A DNA stretch of 25,327 nt from Leidyana gryllorum EB-2025a (GCA_048772705.1 JBLWGC010000212.1:1-25327), one strand, 5' to 3'. Numbered from the stretch's first letter, positions 1 through 5,859 are shown. Numbers and translations: made by a program. The notes: generated by a model not told the origin, from the letters alone.

Positions 1-9
1 AGAACAGCC
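1..9 (+). tRNA. 3' end of a tRNA-Pro cut by the window edge
   Basis: The first nine bases match the T-stem tail and 3' acceptor strand of the Pro genes elsewhere in the window (end AACAGCC). The following spacer also follows the Pro gene ending at 21186, so this is the last part of a Pro gene that begins upstream. Confidence 0.75.
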
Positions 10-86
10 CGCTTTGTTGTATCTTGACCCAACCTGCCTGGCAGCATGGTTCTGGGTTCGGGTGATTCTTCGGAGACAGTCGGGGG

Positions 87-158
87 GGGCGTGTAGCGCA
101 GTCGGTAGCGCGTAGGTCTCATAATCCTGAAGTCTAGAGTTCGATCCTCTCCACTCCC
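87..158 (+). tRNA. tRNA-Met-CAT: tRNA-Met(CAT), elongator
   Basis: Elongator Met: D arm TAGCGCAGTCGGTAGCGC, anticodon loop TCATAAT, T loop TTCGATC. The acceptor is GGGCGTG against CACTCCC, so position 4 is a C:T mismatch that the copies at 13605 and 21264 lack. It starts the Met-Gly*-Thr(CGT)-Glu block. It lacks the initiator hallmarks (its T loop is TTCGATC, not ATCGAAA). Confidence 0.85.
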
Positions 159-204
159 AGGGTCGGAATCGAAATCGCCGACAAACTCATCATGCTATCG
201 TTTT

Positions 205-274
205 GCATCTGTCGGGAATCGCACACGGGTTATCTTGATGGCAGCGAGAGACTCTTCCACTAGACCACAGATGC
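205..274 (-). pseudogene. Gly(GCC)-like relic, Met-linked subfamily
   Basis: The acceptor and D arm match Gly(GCC) (GCATCTG...CAGATGC, GGTCTAGTGG) and the anticodon loop reads CTGCCAT. The T loop is changed to TGCGATT, which damages box B, and the anticodon stem has a C:A mismatch. The same change is shared with 13723, 14987 and 21382, so it arose before this block was copied. Confidence 0.7.
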
Positions 275-342
275 AGAACACGATCCTGTTGACTCTTGTA
301 CCTGGTGACAGCCATTCTTTATAAGCCTATCAATGCGTCAAA

Positions 343-413
343 GCCTTCTGCCGGAATCGAGCCGGCGCCTTCTCGCTTACGAAGCGAACGCTCTGCCCCT
401 AAGCTTCGAAGGC
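343..413 (-). tRNA. tRNA-Thr-CGT: tRNA-Thr(CGT)
   Basis: Acceptor GCCTTCG/AGAAGGC has one mismatch at position 7; D arm AGCTTAGGGGCAGAGC; anticodon loop TTCGTAA, reading ACG codons; T arm GCCGGCTCGATTCCGGC, where T54 is C, a mild box B change. It is paralogous to the Thr(CGT) genes at 13860 and 21519 in the same block. Confidence 0.75.
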
Positions 414-490
414 AATGTAAGTTGGAGATGACGAAACAGTCTCTATTGACGGAGATTACTGGAGCACTTTGCTCGAGTATTTCAATGGCT

Positions 491-562
491 TCCACTGCCG
501 GGACTTGAACCCGGATCGTGCGGGTGAGAGCCGCATATCCTAGCCACTTAGACTACAGTGGA
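491..562 (-). tRNA. tRNA-Glu-CTC: tRNA-Glu(CTC)
   Basis: Acceptor TCCACTG/CAGTGGA is fully paired; anticodon stem TGCGG/CCGCA encloses loop CTCTCAC; T arm CCGGGTTCAAGTCCCGG is intact. This is the consensus Glu sequence of the array. It lies downstream of Thr(CGT) as at 13860-14078, where the Glu anticodon is TTC instead. Confidence 0.92.
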
Positions 563-660
563 CAAGTCCTCGAGTTTAGGCTTCGGCCGAGAGCCGAACC
601 GTCTCGGAAAGATTCCACCATCAATACGACTGGAATTTGTTACCAAGTCCGAGCTTTCTT

Positions 661-728
661 GCCGCCCCAACTCCGTCGGTAGAGCGCAAGACTTTTGAAG
701 GGAGAACCGCGGGTTCGGGCGGCGCGAG
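661..728 (+). pseudogene. Lys(TTT)-like relic
   Basis: The 5' half follows the Lys gene at 23662 (GCCGCCC, TCGGTAGAGCGCAAGACTTTT). The D arm start is CAACTCCG instead of TAGCTCAG, the anticodon stem does not close, and the 3' acceptor is lost after a GCGGGTTCGGGC remnant. Related relics lie at 4425, 6677, 18619 and 22445, each beside a Ser gene or Ser relic. Confidence 0.7.
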
Positions 729-794
729 CAGTCCTAGTAAAGCTTGCTGAACCGTATGTGAAGCCACTGGCCGCAAAATGCCAAGTTCGACAGC

Positions 795-875
795 GGCAAC
801 TTGCCCGAGTGGTTAAGGGGGTAGACTAGAAATCTACTGGGCCGTGCCCGTGCTGGTTCAAATCCAGCAGTTGTC
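795..875 (+). tRNA. tRNA-Ser-AGA: tRNA-Ser(AGA)
   Basis: Long variable arm tRNA of 81 bases: acceptor GGCAACT/AGTTGTC with a G2:U71 wobble, D arm GCCCGAGTGGTTAAGG, anticodon stem GTAGA/TCTAC around CTAGAAA, T arm CTGGTTCAAATCCAG. The variable arm is GGGCCGTGCCCG. Other copies are at 6533, 18469 and 22305. Confidence 0.92.
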
Positions 876-952
876 GTGCGATGTGGTTGGAGGGTTAAAC
901 ACCAACTCACGCATGAATTTCTGAATGGTGGAAAAGCAACCGTGTGTCCTCT

Positions 953-1022
953 GCATCTGCCGGGAATCGAACCCGGGTCGTCTCGATGGCAACGAGACAT
1001 TCTACCACTAGACCACAGATGC
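953..1022 (-). tRNA. tRNA-Gly-GCC: tRNA-Gly(GCC)
   Basis: Acceptor GCATCTG/CAGATGC is perfect; D arm GGTCTAGTGGTAGAAT; anticodon stem TCTCG/CGAGA with loop TTGCCAT; T arm CGGGTTCGATTCCCG. This is the best Gly copy in the window and the reference for the variant at 2237. Confidence 0.93.
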
Positions 1023-1102
1023 GTGACACCTTGTTGTTGAAGCTCGTACACGGTAACGGCCGTTTTCTGAACGAATGGAATGTCCGTGGCGTGTTCAGAG
1101 CG

Positions 1103-1174
1103 TCCGAGATAGCATAGTGGTTACTATTTTCGCATGTCAGGCCTAAGAAGCAGGCCCGATTGCCGGTAAATGAG
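1103..1174 (+). pseudogene. Asp-like relic
   Basis: It begins like Asp (TCCGAGATAGCATAGTGG) and keeps ATGTCA where the anticodon loop should be. The anticodon stem is unpaired, the T loop is lost and the 3' acceptor does not match. It lies directly upstream of the Trp gene. Confidence 0.6.
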
Positions 1175-1195
1175 TCTGGAACGGGGGATGGTTTT

Positions 1196-1266
1196 GGGCC
1201 TATGGCGCAACGGTAGCGCGTCTGACTCCAGATCAGAAGGTTGGGTGTTCGAATCACTCTGGGCTC
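1196..1266 (+). tRNA. tRNA-Trp-CCA: tRNA-Trp(CCA)
   Basis: D arm GGCGCAACGGTAGCGC and anticodon arm TCTGA-CTCCAGA-TCAGA are typical of eukaryotic Trp. The acceptor GGGCCTA pairs with TGGGCTC using wobbles, followed by A73. The T arm GGGTG-TTCGAAT-CACTC is paired. This is the only Trp gene in the window and it has no intron. A run of five T lies about 15 bases downstream. Confidence 0.9.
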
Positions 1267-1304
1267 AACCGGACTCTATGTTTTTCCCGTTTGGGACGCA
1301 ACCT

Positions 1305-1383
1305 GACAAAAGTGGGATTCGAACCCACGACCTTTCGGACTCCGGTTTGAGCACAGCGCCTCAGACCACCCGGTCATCTTGCC
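1305..1383 (-). tRNA. tRNA-Leu-CAA: tRNA-Leu(CAA), weakened copy
   Basis: The scaffold is that of Leu(CAG/AAG): GGCAAGA...TTTTGTC acceptor, variable arm TCCGAAAGG, intact T arm GTGGGTTCGAATCCCAC. The anticodon loop is CTCAAAC, reading CAA, in a stem with one G:G mismatch. Box A is changed (TGACCGGGTGG, losing G10), so transcription may be weak. It opens a Leu-Asp-Val-Gln block. Confidence 0.6.
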
Positions 1384-1477
1384 GGGATGTTGTTGGCTCG
1401 CCGCTCCACGCGTGTTCTATCCCTGGAATCTCAAGATGGAAGGACTTTTGGGGTTTCAGGCCGGTGTGTTCGGAGCG

Positions 1478-1548
1478 TCCGAGATAGTATAGTGGTTAGT
1501 ATTTCCGCCTGTCACGCGGAAGACCCGGGTTCGATTCCCGGTCTCGGA
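1478..1548 (+). tRNA. tRNA-Asp-GTC: tRNA-Asp(GTC)
   Basis: Acceptor TCCGAGA/TCTCGGA is perfect and followed by G73, an Asp identity base. Anticodon stem TCCGC/GCGGA holds loop CTGTCAC; T arm CCGGGTTCGATTCCCGG. This is the reference copy for the many Asp-body variants in the window. A run of six T, a plausible Pol III stop, lies at about 1575. Confidence 0.94.
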
Positions 1549-1605
1549 GCACAATTGATCTCGCTTAAGATTGTCTTTTTTGGTGCCCGCTGAAAGTTGC
1601 GAGCT

Positions 1606-1677
1606 ACAGCCACCGAGGATCGAACTCGGGACCTTCTGCGTGTTAAGCAGACGTCGTAACCACTAGACCATGGCTGC
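1606..1677 (-). tRNA. tRNA-Val-AAC: tRNA-Val(AAC)
   Basis: Acceptor GCAGCCA/TGGCTGT ends in a G1:U72 wobble shared by all Val copies here. D arm GGTCTAGTGGTTACGAC, anticodon stem TCTGC/GCAGA with loop TTAACAC, T arm CCGAGTTCGATCCTCGG. It lies in the Leu-Asp-Val-Gln block, opposite in strand to Asp. Confidence 0.9.
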
Positions 1678-1742
1678 ATGGATGGTCCCCGCAGCCCAAG
1701 AGAGGTGGCGAAGCTTCAGGGAGTAGTGAGGACCAGTTCAAG

Positions 1743-1811
1743 GGTCGCGCCGGGATCGAACCCAGGTCGCAAAATCCAAAGTGTCGAGTGCTAACCACCA
1801 AGGACGCAACC
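1743..1811 (-). pseudogene. Gln(TTG)-like relic
   Basis: The acceptor strands match Gln (GGTTGCG, CGCGACC) and the T arm is nearly intact. The D arm is rearranged (TCCTTGGTGG) and the anticodon stem is ruined around ACTTTGGA. Its position after Val fits the Gln slot of the block. Confidence 0.7.
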
Positions 1812-1969
1812 GGTTCAGCCCATCCCAGAAGAGTCGGACTAGCGCTTCCTCAACTGGACACATGCAACACGGGTCTTGTATACAGACCCCAGCGTCAAGA
1901 ATTGGATTCGAGTCGGGCAAAAACCTCAGTTCAATCATTCAACCAGTTGCGCTCTCCCCGAATGCTGCC

Positions 1970-2050
1970 GACAAGGGTGAGATTCGAACTCACGCGGGTG
2001 GCACCCAACGGCTTAGCAGGCCGCCGCCTTAACCACTCGGCCACCTTGCC
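1970..2050 (-). tRNA. tRNA-Ser-GCT: tRNA-Ser(GCT)
   Basis: Acceptor GGCAAGG/CCTTGTC, D arm GGCCGAGTGGTTAAGGC, anticodon stem GCGGC/GCCGT around CTGCTAA, variable arm GGGTGCCACCC, T arm GTGAGTTCGAATCTCAC. The sequence supports a functional gene reading AGC/AGT codons. A second copy at 9908 also follows a Gln gene. Confidence 0.92.
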
Positions 2051-2158
2051 GACGACATCTCTTACTCGCTGGCACTTTTCACAACGGTTTGGGGTCCTAG
2101 TCAAGCTTGCTTAACCGTATGTGACATCACTGGCCGCAAAATGCCGCGTTCGACAGGT

Positions 2159-2210
2159 GGCAACTTGCCCGAGTGGTTAAGGGGGTAGACTAGAATGGGC
2201 CTGGCGTGGC
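2159..2210 (+). pseudogene. Ser(AGA) 5' fragment
   Basis: It is identical to Ser(AGA) from the acceptor through the anticodon loop start (GGGGGTAGACTAGAA), then breaks off. The T arm and 3' acceptor are missing. The sequence before it matches the spacer before the intact Ser copy at 795. Confidence 0.8.
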
Positions 2211-2236
2211 ACAATCAACCAGGTGCCATCTCCTGT

Positions 2237-2306
2237 GCATCTGCCGGGAATCGAACCCGGGTCGTCTCGATGACAACGAGACATTCTACCACTAGACCAC
2301 AGATGC
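2237..2306 (-). tRNA. Gly-body tRNA with Asp anticodon GTC
   Basis: All bases match the Gly(GCC) gene at 953 except the anticodon, which is GTC instead of GCC (loop TTGTCAT). Acceptor, D arm, anticodon stem and T arm are intact. C35 and C36 are known Gly identity bases in other eukaryotes, so C35 to U should weaken charging with Gly. Whether AspRS takes it is unknown, as the body lacks Asp features such as G73. It may be a silent copy. Confidence 0.8.
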
Positions 2307-2393
2307 GTAATAACTTGTTGCGCTAGTCGCTCGGTGTGCAGACGCCACAGCATTTCGTGATTCTTCATAGCATAGTTGCACCACCATCCGTTC

Positions 2394-2459
2394 GGCTGTT
2401 TGGTCTAGTATGTTCCTTCCTTGGGTGGAAGGAGTCTGGGCTCGATTTCCAGAACAGCA
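2394..2459 (+). pseudogene. Pro-like relic
   Basis: It starts as Pro (GGCTGTTTGGTCTAGT), has a shortened D arm and a six-base anticodon loop (TTGGGT), and a changed T arm (GGGCTCGATTTCC). The acceptor end is AACAGCA rather than AACAGCC. Confidence 0.65.
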
Positions 2460-2494
2460 CGTCTTACAATTGTTGTCTCACTCCGCGTCTCTCC

Positions 2495-2546
2495 AAGGTC
2501 GGCTAAGATATGCGGCTCTTACCCCGTACAATCCCGCATGAAGTCT
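2495..2546 (+). pseudogene. Glu-like fragment
   Basis: The segment GGCTAAGATATGCGGCTCTTAC resembles the D and anticodon arms of Glu with anticodon CTT. Both acceptor strands are absent. The following GAAGTCTAGACAGCTGAGAC is shared with a similar fragment at 17996 and, inverted, with 3510, where more of the Glu gene survives. Confidence 0.5.
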
Positions 2547-2610
2547 AGACAGCTGAGACAAAATCTGATTTGCATCAGTTGTGAGGGGCTAAAACCCGAC
2601 CACTCGCCCA

Positions 2611-2682
2611 GACGCTACTGGGACTCGAGCCCACAATCCCCAGTTCCGTGGACCGACGCCACATCCATTGGGCCATACCGCC
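2611..2682 (-). pseudogene. Arg(ACG)-like, decayed
   Basis: It is full length and collinear with Arg(ACG) at 3374, but U33 is replaced by C (loop CCACGGA), the acceptor has a mismatch at position 5 and T54 is C. U33 is almost universal, so I treat this as decayed although a transcript is conceivable. Confidence 0.6.
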
Positions 2683-2770
2683 GATCAACGGGGGCGTCAA
2701 ATGAGAGTGTGTTGGGATCAAGCGTTGTCGATCCGGCAAGAGTTCCCATCCGAGAATCCAGAGACATACT

Positions 2771-2841
2771 GTCCGAGCCAGGAATCGAGCCTGGGTTTGC
2801 ACGGCCACAACGTGCTGTCCTAACCACTAGACGATTCGGAC
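2771..2841 (-). tRNA. tRNA-His-GTG: tRNA-His(GTG)
   Basis: D arm CGTCTAGTGGTTAGGAC, anticodon stem GCACG/CGTGC with loop TTGTGGC, T arm CCAGGCTCGATTCCTGG. The acceptor GTCCGAA pairs with CTCGGAC except at position 7. T54 is C in all His copies of the array. The copy at 23140 is nearly identical. Confidence 0.8.
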
Positions 2842-2890
2842 AATCTTCAGGTGTGGGGCCACTCCTCGCCACATGACGGAATCGACAGTT

Positions 2891-2935
2891 GCTAACTTGC
2901 CCGAGTGAGGAACTAGTGCAGATCCAGCAGTTGTC
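2891..2935 (+). pseudogene. Ser-like relic with central deletion
   Basis: Ser acceptor strands (GCTAACT, AGTTGTC) and the first part of the D arm (TTGCCCGAGTG) remain, but the anticodon and variable arms are gone and the T loop is GTGCAGATCC-like. The same shortened form occurs at 4331, so the deletion was copied. Confidence 0.7.
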
Positions 2936-3040
2936 GTGCGATATGATTGGAGGGGTCAGACACCAACTTACGCATGAATCCTGTGGTTGAGCTGATGCTA
3001 TTTCCAGCATCAAACCCTCATATGGATCGACACAGGGGAA

Positions 3041-3111
3041 GCCTTCTTAGCTTAGAGGCAGAGCATTCGCTTTGTAAGCGAAAGGTCGCTGGTTCGATTG
3101 CGGCAGAAGGC
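3041..3111 (+). tRNA. tRNA-Thr-TGT: tRNA-Thr(TGT)
   Basis: Acceptor GCCTTCT/AGAAGGC perfect; anticodon stem TTCGC/GCGAA with loop TTTGTAA. It is the only Thr gene here with anticodon TGT. C61 is changed to G, breaking the G53:C61 pair that closes the T loop and altering box B, so activity is uncertain. Confidence 0.65.
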
Positions 3112-3173
3112 TGGACTGCATCGGCTGGGAAGCTACAAAGCTTGAGTGTTTCGAGCTCCAATCAGCCTAGCTG

Positions 3174-3246
3174 AGTCTGTTAGCTCCGTGGGCAGAGGAT
3201 AAGTCTTCTAGCCACACAGTCGCAGGTTTGGAACCTGCAGTAGTGT
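3174..3246 (+). pseudogene. Asn-like relic, long-loop family
   Basis: The D arm TTAGCTCCG and the T arm GCAGG-TTTGGAA-CCTGC recall Asn, but the anticodon region is longer and unpaired (AAGTCTTCTAGCCACAC) and no acceptor pairs. It is shared with 16073, 17801 and, inverted, 19566, always next to Thr. Confidence 0.5.
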
Positions 3247-3279
3247 GACGCACCCACAAGCTCAACGCAAACTCCGCCC

Positions 3280-3355
3280 GAGTCTCGAGTAGAAGTCCAA
3301 GGGTAGGATGCGAGCTTCCCATGCTTGGAGCCCGGGTTCGAGTCCCGGCAGTCTC
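3280..3355 (+). pseudogene. Gly(CCC)-like relic
   Basis: Anticodon stem CGAGC/GCTTG encloses TTCCCAT, anticodon CCC, followed by an intact T arm CCGGGTTCGAGTCCCGG. The 5' part is disordered: GAGTCTC pairs with CAGTCTC only in part and box A is not recognisable. It is the only CCC anticodon in the window. Confidence 0.5.
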
Positions 3356-3373
3356 GAATAAAAAACCCTTGCC

Positions 3374-3445
3374 GGCGCTATGGCCTAATGGATATGGCAT
3401 CGGTCTACGGAACCGGGGATTCTGGGTTCGAGTCCCAGTAGCGTC
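3374..3445 (+). tRNA. tRNA-Arg-ACG: tRNA-Arg(ACG)
   Basis: Acceptor GGCGCTA/TAGCGTC (G2:U71 wobble), D arm GGCCTAATGGATATGGC, anticodon stem TCGGT/ACCGG with loop CTACGGA, T arm CTGGGTTCGAGTCCCAG. A34 would become inosine to read CGN codons. Copies at 13399 and 19304 sit in the same 3' context. Confidence 0.92.
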
Positions 3446-3509
3446 TGGGAAAGTTGTGGGCTTGCAGCCCCTCACAACTGCTGCCACTCAGATTTTGTCT
3501 CAGCTGGTC

Positions 3510-3572
3510 TGGACTTCATTCGGGATTGTACGGGTGAAAGCCGCATATCCTAACCACTTGGACTACAGTTGA
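3510..3572 (-). pseudogene. Glu(TTC)-like relic
   Basis: The 5' acceptor, D arm and anticodon arm (TGCGG-CTTTCAC-CCGTA) are those of Glu(TTC), with small changes. The T arm and 3' acceptor are replaced by GAATGAAGTCCAGACC, the sequence found in the fragments at 2495 and 17996. Confidence 0.65.
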
Positions 3573-3654
3573 CAAGCTCCCGAGCTGAGGCTTCGGATGA
3601 GAGCTGTACCATCTTGATCTGAGGTGGAGCGTCGGGTCAACCGACAACCAACGG

Positions 3655-3725
3655 GGCTGTTCTGGGAATCGAACCCAGGACTTCTTCCACCCGAAGGAAG
3701 AATCATACCACTAGACCAAACAGCC
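3655..3725 (-). tRNA. tRNA-Pro-CGG: tRNA-Pro(CGG)
   Basis: Acceptor GGCTGTT/AACAGCC perfect; D arm GGTCTAGTGGTATGAT; anticodon stem CTTCC/GGAAG around TTCGGGT; T arm CTGGGTTCGATTCCCAG. One of the two cleanest Pro copies, with 17371. Confidence 0.93.
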
Positions 3726-3816
3726 GTCTGTCGGTCGTGCAACCCGGTGAGCACAGTCGCGAGAGTGGTCATACTATGTTGAGAATCAACAAAATGCGAC
3801 GGGGTCTGCACAACAA
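3726..3816. repeat. conserved spacer next to Pro
   Basis: A spacer of about 85-90 bases that recurs next to Pro 5' ends: also at 8854-8940, 15311-15396, 20020-20106 and, inverted, about 17285-17370, 21030-21115 and 25173-25259. Shared words are GTGCAACCCGCTGA, GTGGTCATACTATGTTGAGA and ATGCGATGGGGTCTGCAC. It lies upstream of the Pro start, and in several copies an Ala gene lies on its other side, so it could hold promoter sequence for both. Confidence 0.7.
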
Positions 3817-3859
3817 AATGGAAGGACTCTTGGGGTTGGAGGCCGGCGTATCCAGAGCG

Positions 3860-3930
3860 TCCGGGATAGTATAGCGGTTAGGATTTCCGCCTACCACGCG
3901 GAGGACCCCGGTTCGATTCCCGGTCTCGGA
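3860..3930 (+). tRNA. Asp-body tRNA with Gly anticodon ACC
   Basis: It is close to Asp(GTC) at 1478: anticodon stem TCCGC/GCGGA, T arm CCCGGTTCGATTCCCGG, acceptor TCCGGGA/TCTCGGA (one mismatch), G73. The loop is CTACCAC, so the anticodon is ACC, two changes from GTC. Functional tRNA-Gly(ACC) is generally absent from eukaryotes, so this is either silent or unusual. Confidence 0.7.
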
Positions 3931-3987
3931 GCACACTTGGTTTCGCTTGAGATTCTCTCCTTTGGTTCTCGCTGAAAGTTGCGAGCT

Positions 3988-4059
3988 ACAGCCACCAAGG
4001 ATCGAACTCGGGAACTTCTGCGTGTGAAGCAGACGTCGTAAGCACTAGACCATTGCTGC
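3988..4059 (-). tRNA. tRNA-Val-CAC: tRNA-Val(CAC)
   Basis: Val body with loop TTCACAC in a perfect TCTGC/GCAGA stem. The acceptor GCAGCAA/TGGCTGT has a mismatch at position 6 besides the usual G1:U72. A cleaner CAC copy lies at 24616. Confidence 0.75.
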
Positions 4060-4169
4060 ACGGAGCTTCCGGACTGTGAAAGCGGCGTGTGTCTCTGGAA
4101 ACAGGTATCTGATGGAGGCAGAAGGCTCGCACGGGTGCGAAGAATGACACCGAATGTCACACCCTCTTT

Positions 4170-4241
4170 GCCTCGGCCGTGGATCGAACACGGGACTTCC
4201 AGATCTTCAGTCTGGCGCTCTCCCAACTGAGCTACCGAGGC
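4170..4241 (-). tRNA. tRNA-Phe-GAA: tRNA-Phe(GAA)
   Basis: Acceptor GCCTCGG/CCGAGGC perfect; D arm TAGCTCAGTTGGGAGAGC; anticodon stem CCAGA/TCTGG around CTGAAGA; T arm CCGTGTTCGATCCACGG. No intron. Beyond its 3' end lies a short GCTCGCACGGGTGCGA hairpin also found beside the second Phe gene at 12098. Confidence 0.94.
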
Positions 4242-4330
4242 GGTAGGTAGTCATGGAAGGCGGTGAAAATAAGCACTTATCGCGGCCGTATGTGAGACCC
4301 ACTCCTCGCAGCATGACGCAATCGACAGTT

Positions 4331-4369
4331 GCCAACTTGCCCGAGTGAGGAACTAGTGTAGATCCAGCA
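4331..4369 (+). pseudogene. Ser-like relic with central deletion
   Basis: Same shortened Ser form as at 2891 (GCCAACTTGCCCGAGTGAGG joined to a T-arm remnant), here also lacking the 3' acceptor. It follows Phe, as the fuller Ser(GGA)-like relic at 12256 does. Confidence 0.6.
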
Positions 4370-4424
4370 CATCTTGCGCCCTGTGGCTTCACATACGGTT
4401 CAGCAAGCTTGACTAGGGCTGCTC

Positions 4425-4489
4425 GCGCGGCGCGAAGCCGCGGTTTTCCCTTAAAAAGTCTGGCGCTCTACCGACGGAGTTGGGGCGGC
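4425..4489 (-). pseudogene. Lys-like relic
   Basis: Lys-type 5' half (GCCGCCC, TCGGTAGAGCGC) with a collapsed anticodon arm (AGACTTTTTAAGGG) and a GC-rich remnant of the T arm. Same relic class as 661. Confidence 0.65.
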
Positions 4490-4658
4490 AAAAGAGCTCG
4501 CCCTGTACCCAGGAAAGCGCAAGATTCCACGATCAATACAAATGGAATTTGTTACGAAGTCCGAATCTGTGTCAGAGATTTATTCACTTGGTCACGCCGA
4601 CATACCATTCTTTCCAAGACGATACGGCTCTCGGCCGAAGCCTCAACTCGAGTACGTG
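4490..4658. repeat. conserved 165-base spacer between Lys relic and Glu
   Basis: No tRNA is visible. The stretch recurs at 18683-18850 and 22509-22678, in part at 6742-6845, and inverted at about 563-660. Shared words include CAAGATTCCACGATCAATAC, GAATCTGTATCAGAGATCCA and CTCTCGGCCGAAG. It runs up to the 5' end of Glu. It is either copied filler or Glu upstream sequence. Confidence 0.65.
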
Positions 4659-4730
4659 TCCACTGTAGTCTAAGTGGCTAGGATATGCGGCTTTCACCCG
4701 CACCATCCGGGTTCAAGTCCCGGCAGTGGA
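4659..4730 (+). tRNA. tRNA-Glu-TTC: tRNA-Glu(TTC)
   Basis: Glu consensus with loop CTTTCAC in stem TGCGG/CCGCA; acceptor TCCACTG/CAGTGGA and T arm CCGGGTTCAAGTCCCGG intact. It differs from Glu(CTC) essentially only at position 34. Confidence 0.93.
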
Positions 4731-4807
4731 AGTCATTGAACTAGTCGACCAAAGTGCCACACTAATCTCCGTGAATAGCCATTCTTTCGTTATCTCCGGC
4801 TTACAGT

Positions 4808-4878
4808 GCCTTCTTAGCTTAGGGGCAGAGCATTCGCTTAGTAAGCGAAAGGTCGCCGGGTCGATTCCGGCAGAAGGC
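4808..4878 (+). tRNA. tRNA-Thr-AGT: tRNA-Thr(AGT)
   Basis: Acceptor GCCTTCT/AGAAGGC, D arm TAGCTTAGGGGCAGAGC, anticodon stem TTCGC/GCGAA around TTAGTAA. The T loop is GTCGATT, with T54 changed to G, a slight box B defect. It follows Glu by 77 bases, the usual Glu-Thr spacing here. Confidence 0.8.
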
Positions 4879-4894
4879 TTTGATGCATCAAGAG

Positions 4895-4966
4895 GGCTGT
4901 TCTGGGAATCGAACACAGTACCTCTCGCATGCTAAGCGAGCGCTCTACCATTTGAGCTAGTCGCCC
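4895..4966 (-). pseudogene. Ala/Pro chimera
   Basis: The 5' two thirds is Ala(AGC): GGGCGAC, D arm GCTCAAATGGTAGAGC, stem CTCGC/GCGAG with loop TTAGCAT. After the variable loop it switches to the 3' end of Pro (TTCGATTCCCAGAACAGCC). The acceptor strands GGGCGAC and AACAGCC cannot pair. This records recombination between two tRNA genes, probably through similar T arms. Confidence 0.85.
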
Positions 4967-5082
4967 ATTCAGCAAATCTCAGTACATCCAGTTCTTTTCA
5001 CATGGTATGACCAATCTCCCAACTGCATCGATCACTTTCACCAGTTTGTGCTCCACTTTGCACGAACGAAGGCACGCAGGAA

Positions 5083-5154
5083 ACGGCTGGAGGGACTCGA
5101 ACCCTCAACCTTTGCCTTAGGAGGGCAACGCGCTATCCATTGCGCCACAACCGC
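5083..5154 (-). tRNA. tRNA-Arg-CCT: tRNA-Arg(CCT)
   Basis: D arm GGCGCAATGGATAGCGC, anticodon stem TTGCC/GGCAA around CTCCTAA, T arm GAGGGTTCGAGTCCCTC. The acceptor GCGGTTG/CAGCCGT pairs with a G1:U72 wobble. The only CCT gene here, reading AGG codons; no second copy to compare. Confidence 0.9.
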
Positions 5155-5254
5155 ATTCGGCACGCATCCGACTTTTGACTGGGACGAACGCGGGCTGCCC
5201 CGAGGTGTCTCCTCTTTCACCCAACCAGTATCCAGATGACCGAAGCCTATCCAT

Positions 5255-5326
5255 GGTGCGGTGGCCTAATGGATAGGGCATCGGTCTTCGGAACCGGGAG
5301 TTGTGGGTTCGAGTCCCATCCGCATC
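5255..5326 (+). tRNA. tRNA-Arg-TCG: tRNA-Arg(TCG)
   Basis: Acceptor GGTGCGG/CCGCATC with one wobble, D arm GGCCTAATGGATAGGGC, anticodon stem TCGGT/ACCGG around CTTCGGA, T arm GTGGGTTCGAGTCCCAT. Related to the decayed GCG copy at 5860. Confidence 0.9.
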
Positions 5327-5415
5327 ATAGCCTCTCACTCGGAAGACGTTCCGTTTCGACCGAGGCAAGCTTGCTAGCTGTATGGGGAGCCACTGCCGCG
5401 CATGTCGAGTTGAAG
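5327..5415. other. spacer, no gene seen
   Basis: Start of the longest stretch without an intact gene (5327-5636). I see no tRNA arm or plausible open frame in this part; the rest of the stretch holds only the two relics listed next. Confidence 0.5.
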
Positions 5416-5473
5416 TGCTAGTGATATGATTTTCCTTCGCTTGTGAGAGTGTTCGATTCGATTCCCGAGCAGT
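5416..5473 (+). pseudogene. Pro-like relic
   Basis: D arm words GCTAGTGATATGAT and TTCCTTCG followed by TTCGATTCCCGAGCAGTC resemble Pro lacking its 5' acceptor. The anticodon stem does not pair. Confidence 0.5.
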
Positions 5474-5551
5474 CTGTTTTTGAGTATGTTGCAGACAGCT
5501 CAACGCAGAAAACGCCCGAGTCTCTCGGGGTGCTGCAGCTCTTACGAAATT

Positions 5552-5600
5552 GCACTTGTGGTCTAAGGGTAAGTTACGACCTTGGAAGGGTCCAAGAGAA
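5552..5600 (+). pseudogene. Gly-like 5' relic
   Basis: GCACTTGTGGTCTAAGGGTAAG resembles a Gly acceptor and D arm. ACGACC-TTGGAAG-GGTCC may be a broken anticodon arm. Shorter versions of the first part occur at 24101 (plus) and 15518-15546 (minus). No T arm follows. Confidence 0.35.
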
Positions 5601-5636
5601 CAAGGGCCGTTGAGAGTGTACACCGTCGCACAACCC

Positions 5637-5708
5637 GGTCCTGGCAGGTTTCGAACCTGCGACTTTGTGGTTAACAGCTTCACGCTCTGCCGACTGAGCT
5701 ACGAGACC
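5637..5708 (-). tRNA. tRNA-Asn-GTT: tRNA-Asn(GTT), weakened
   Basis: D arm TAGCTCAGTCGGCAGAGC, loop CTGTTAA and T arm GCAGGTTCGAAACCTGC match Asn at 23984. The acceptor GGTCTCG/CAGGACC has one mismatch, and the anticodon stem TGAAG/CCACA has two, so it may be decaying. Confidence 0.55.
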
Positions 5709-5718
5709 CAGTTACAAT

Positions 5719-5760
5719 GTCCTTCCACCCGAGGAAGAATCATCCACTAGACCGAACAGC
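5719..5760 (-). pseudogene. Pro 5' half
   Basis: 5' acceptor, D arm and anticodon stem of Pro (GGTCTAGTGG, CTTCC...GGAAGG) are present; the T arm and 3' end are missing. The same half gene, next to Asn, occurs at 11619, so the junction predates a duplication. Confidence 0.7.
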
Positions 5761-5859
5761 TCCCGTTACGGCACTGAGAGGTGGGAGAACTGTCCGCATC
5801 TCAACAGCCAGCGTTTCCGCTTCCTTCATCATGTCCGCGAGTGAGATGTCAGAATCTAT

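Noticed and set aside
1570-1577. T-runs as Pol III terminators for every gene
   Set aside because: A few genes have T5-T6 nearby (1281 after Trp, 1575 after Asp), but most, including clean copies such as 17371 and 23662, have no run of four or more T close downstream in the sequence, so I did not annotate terminators.
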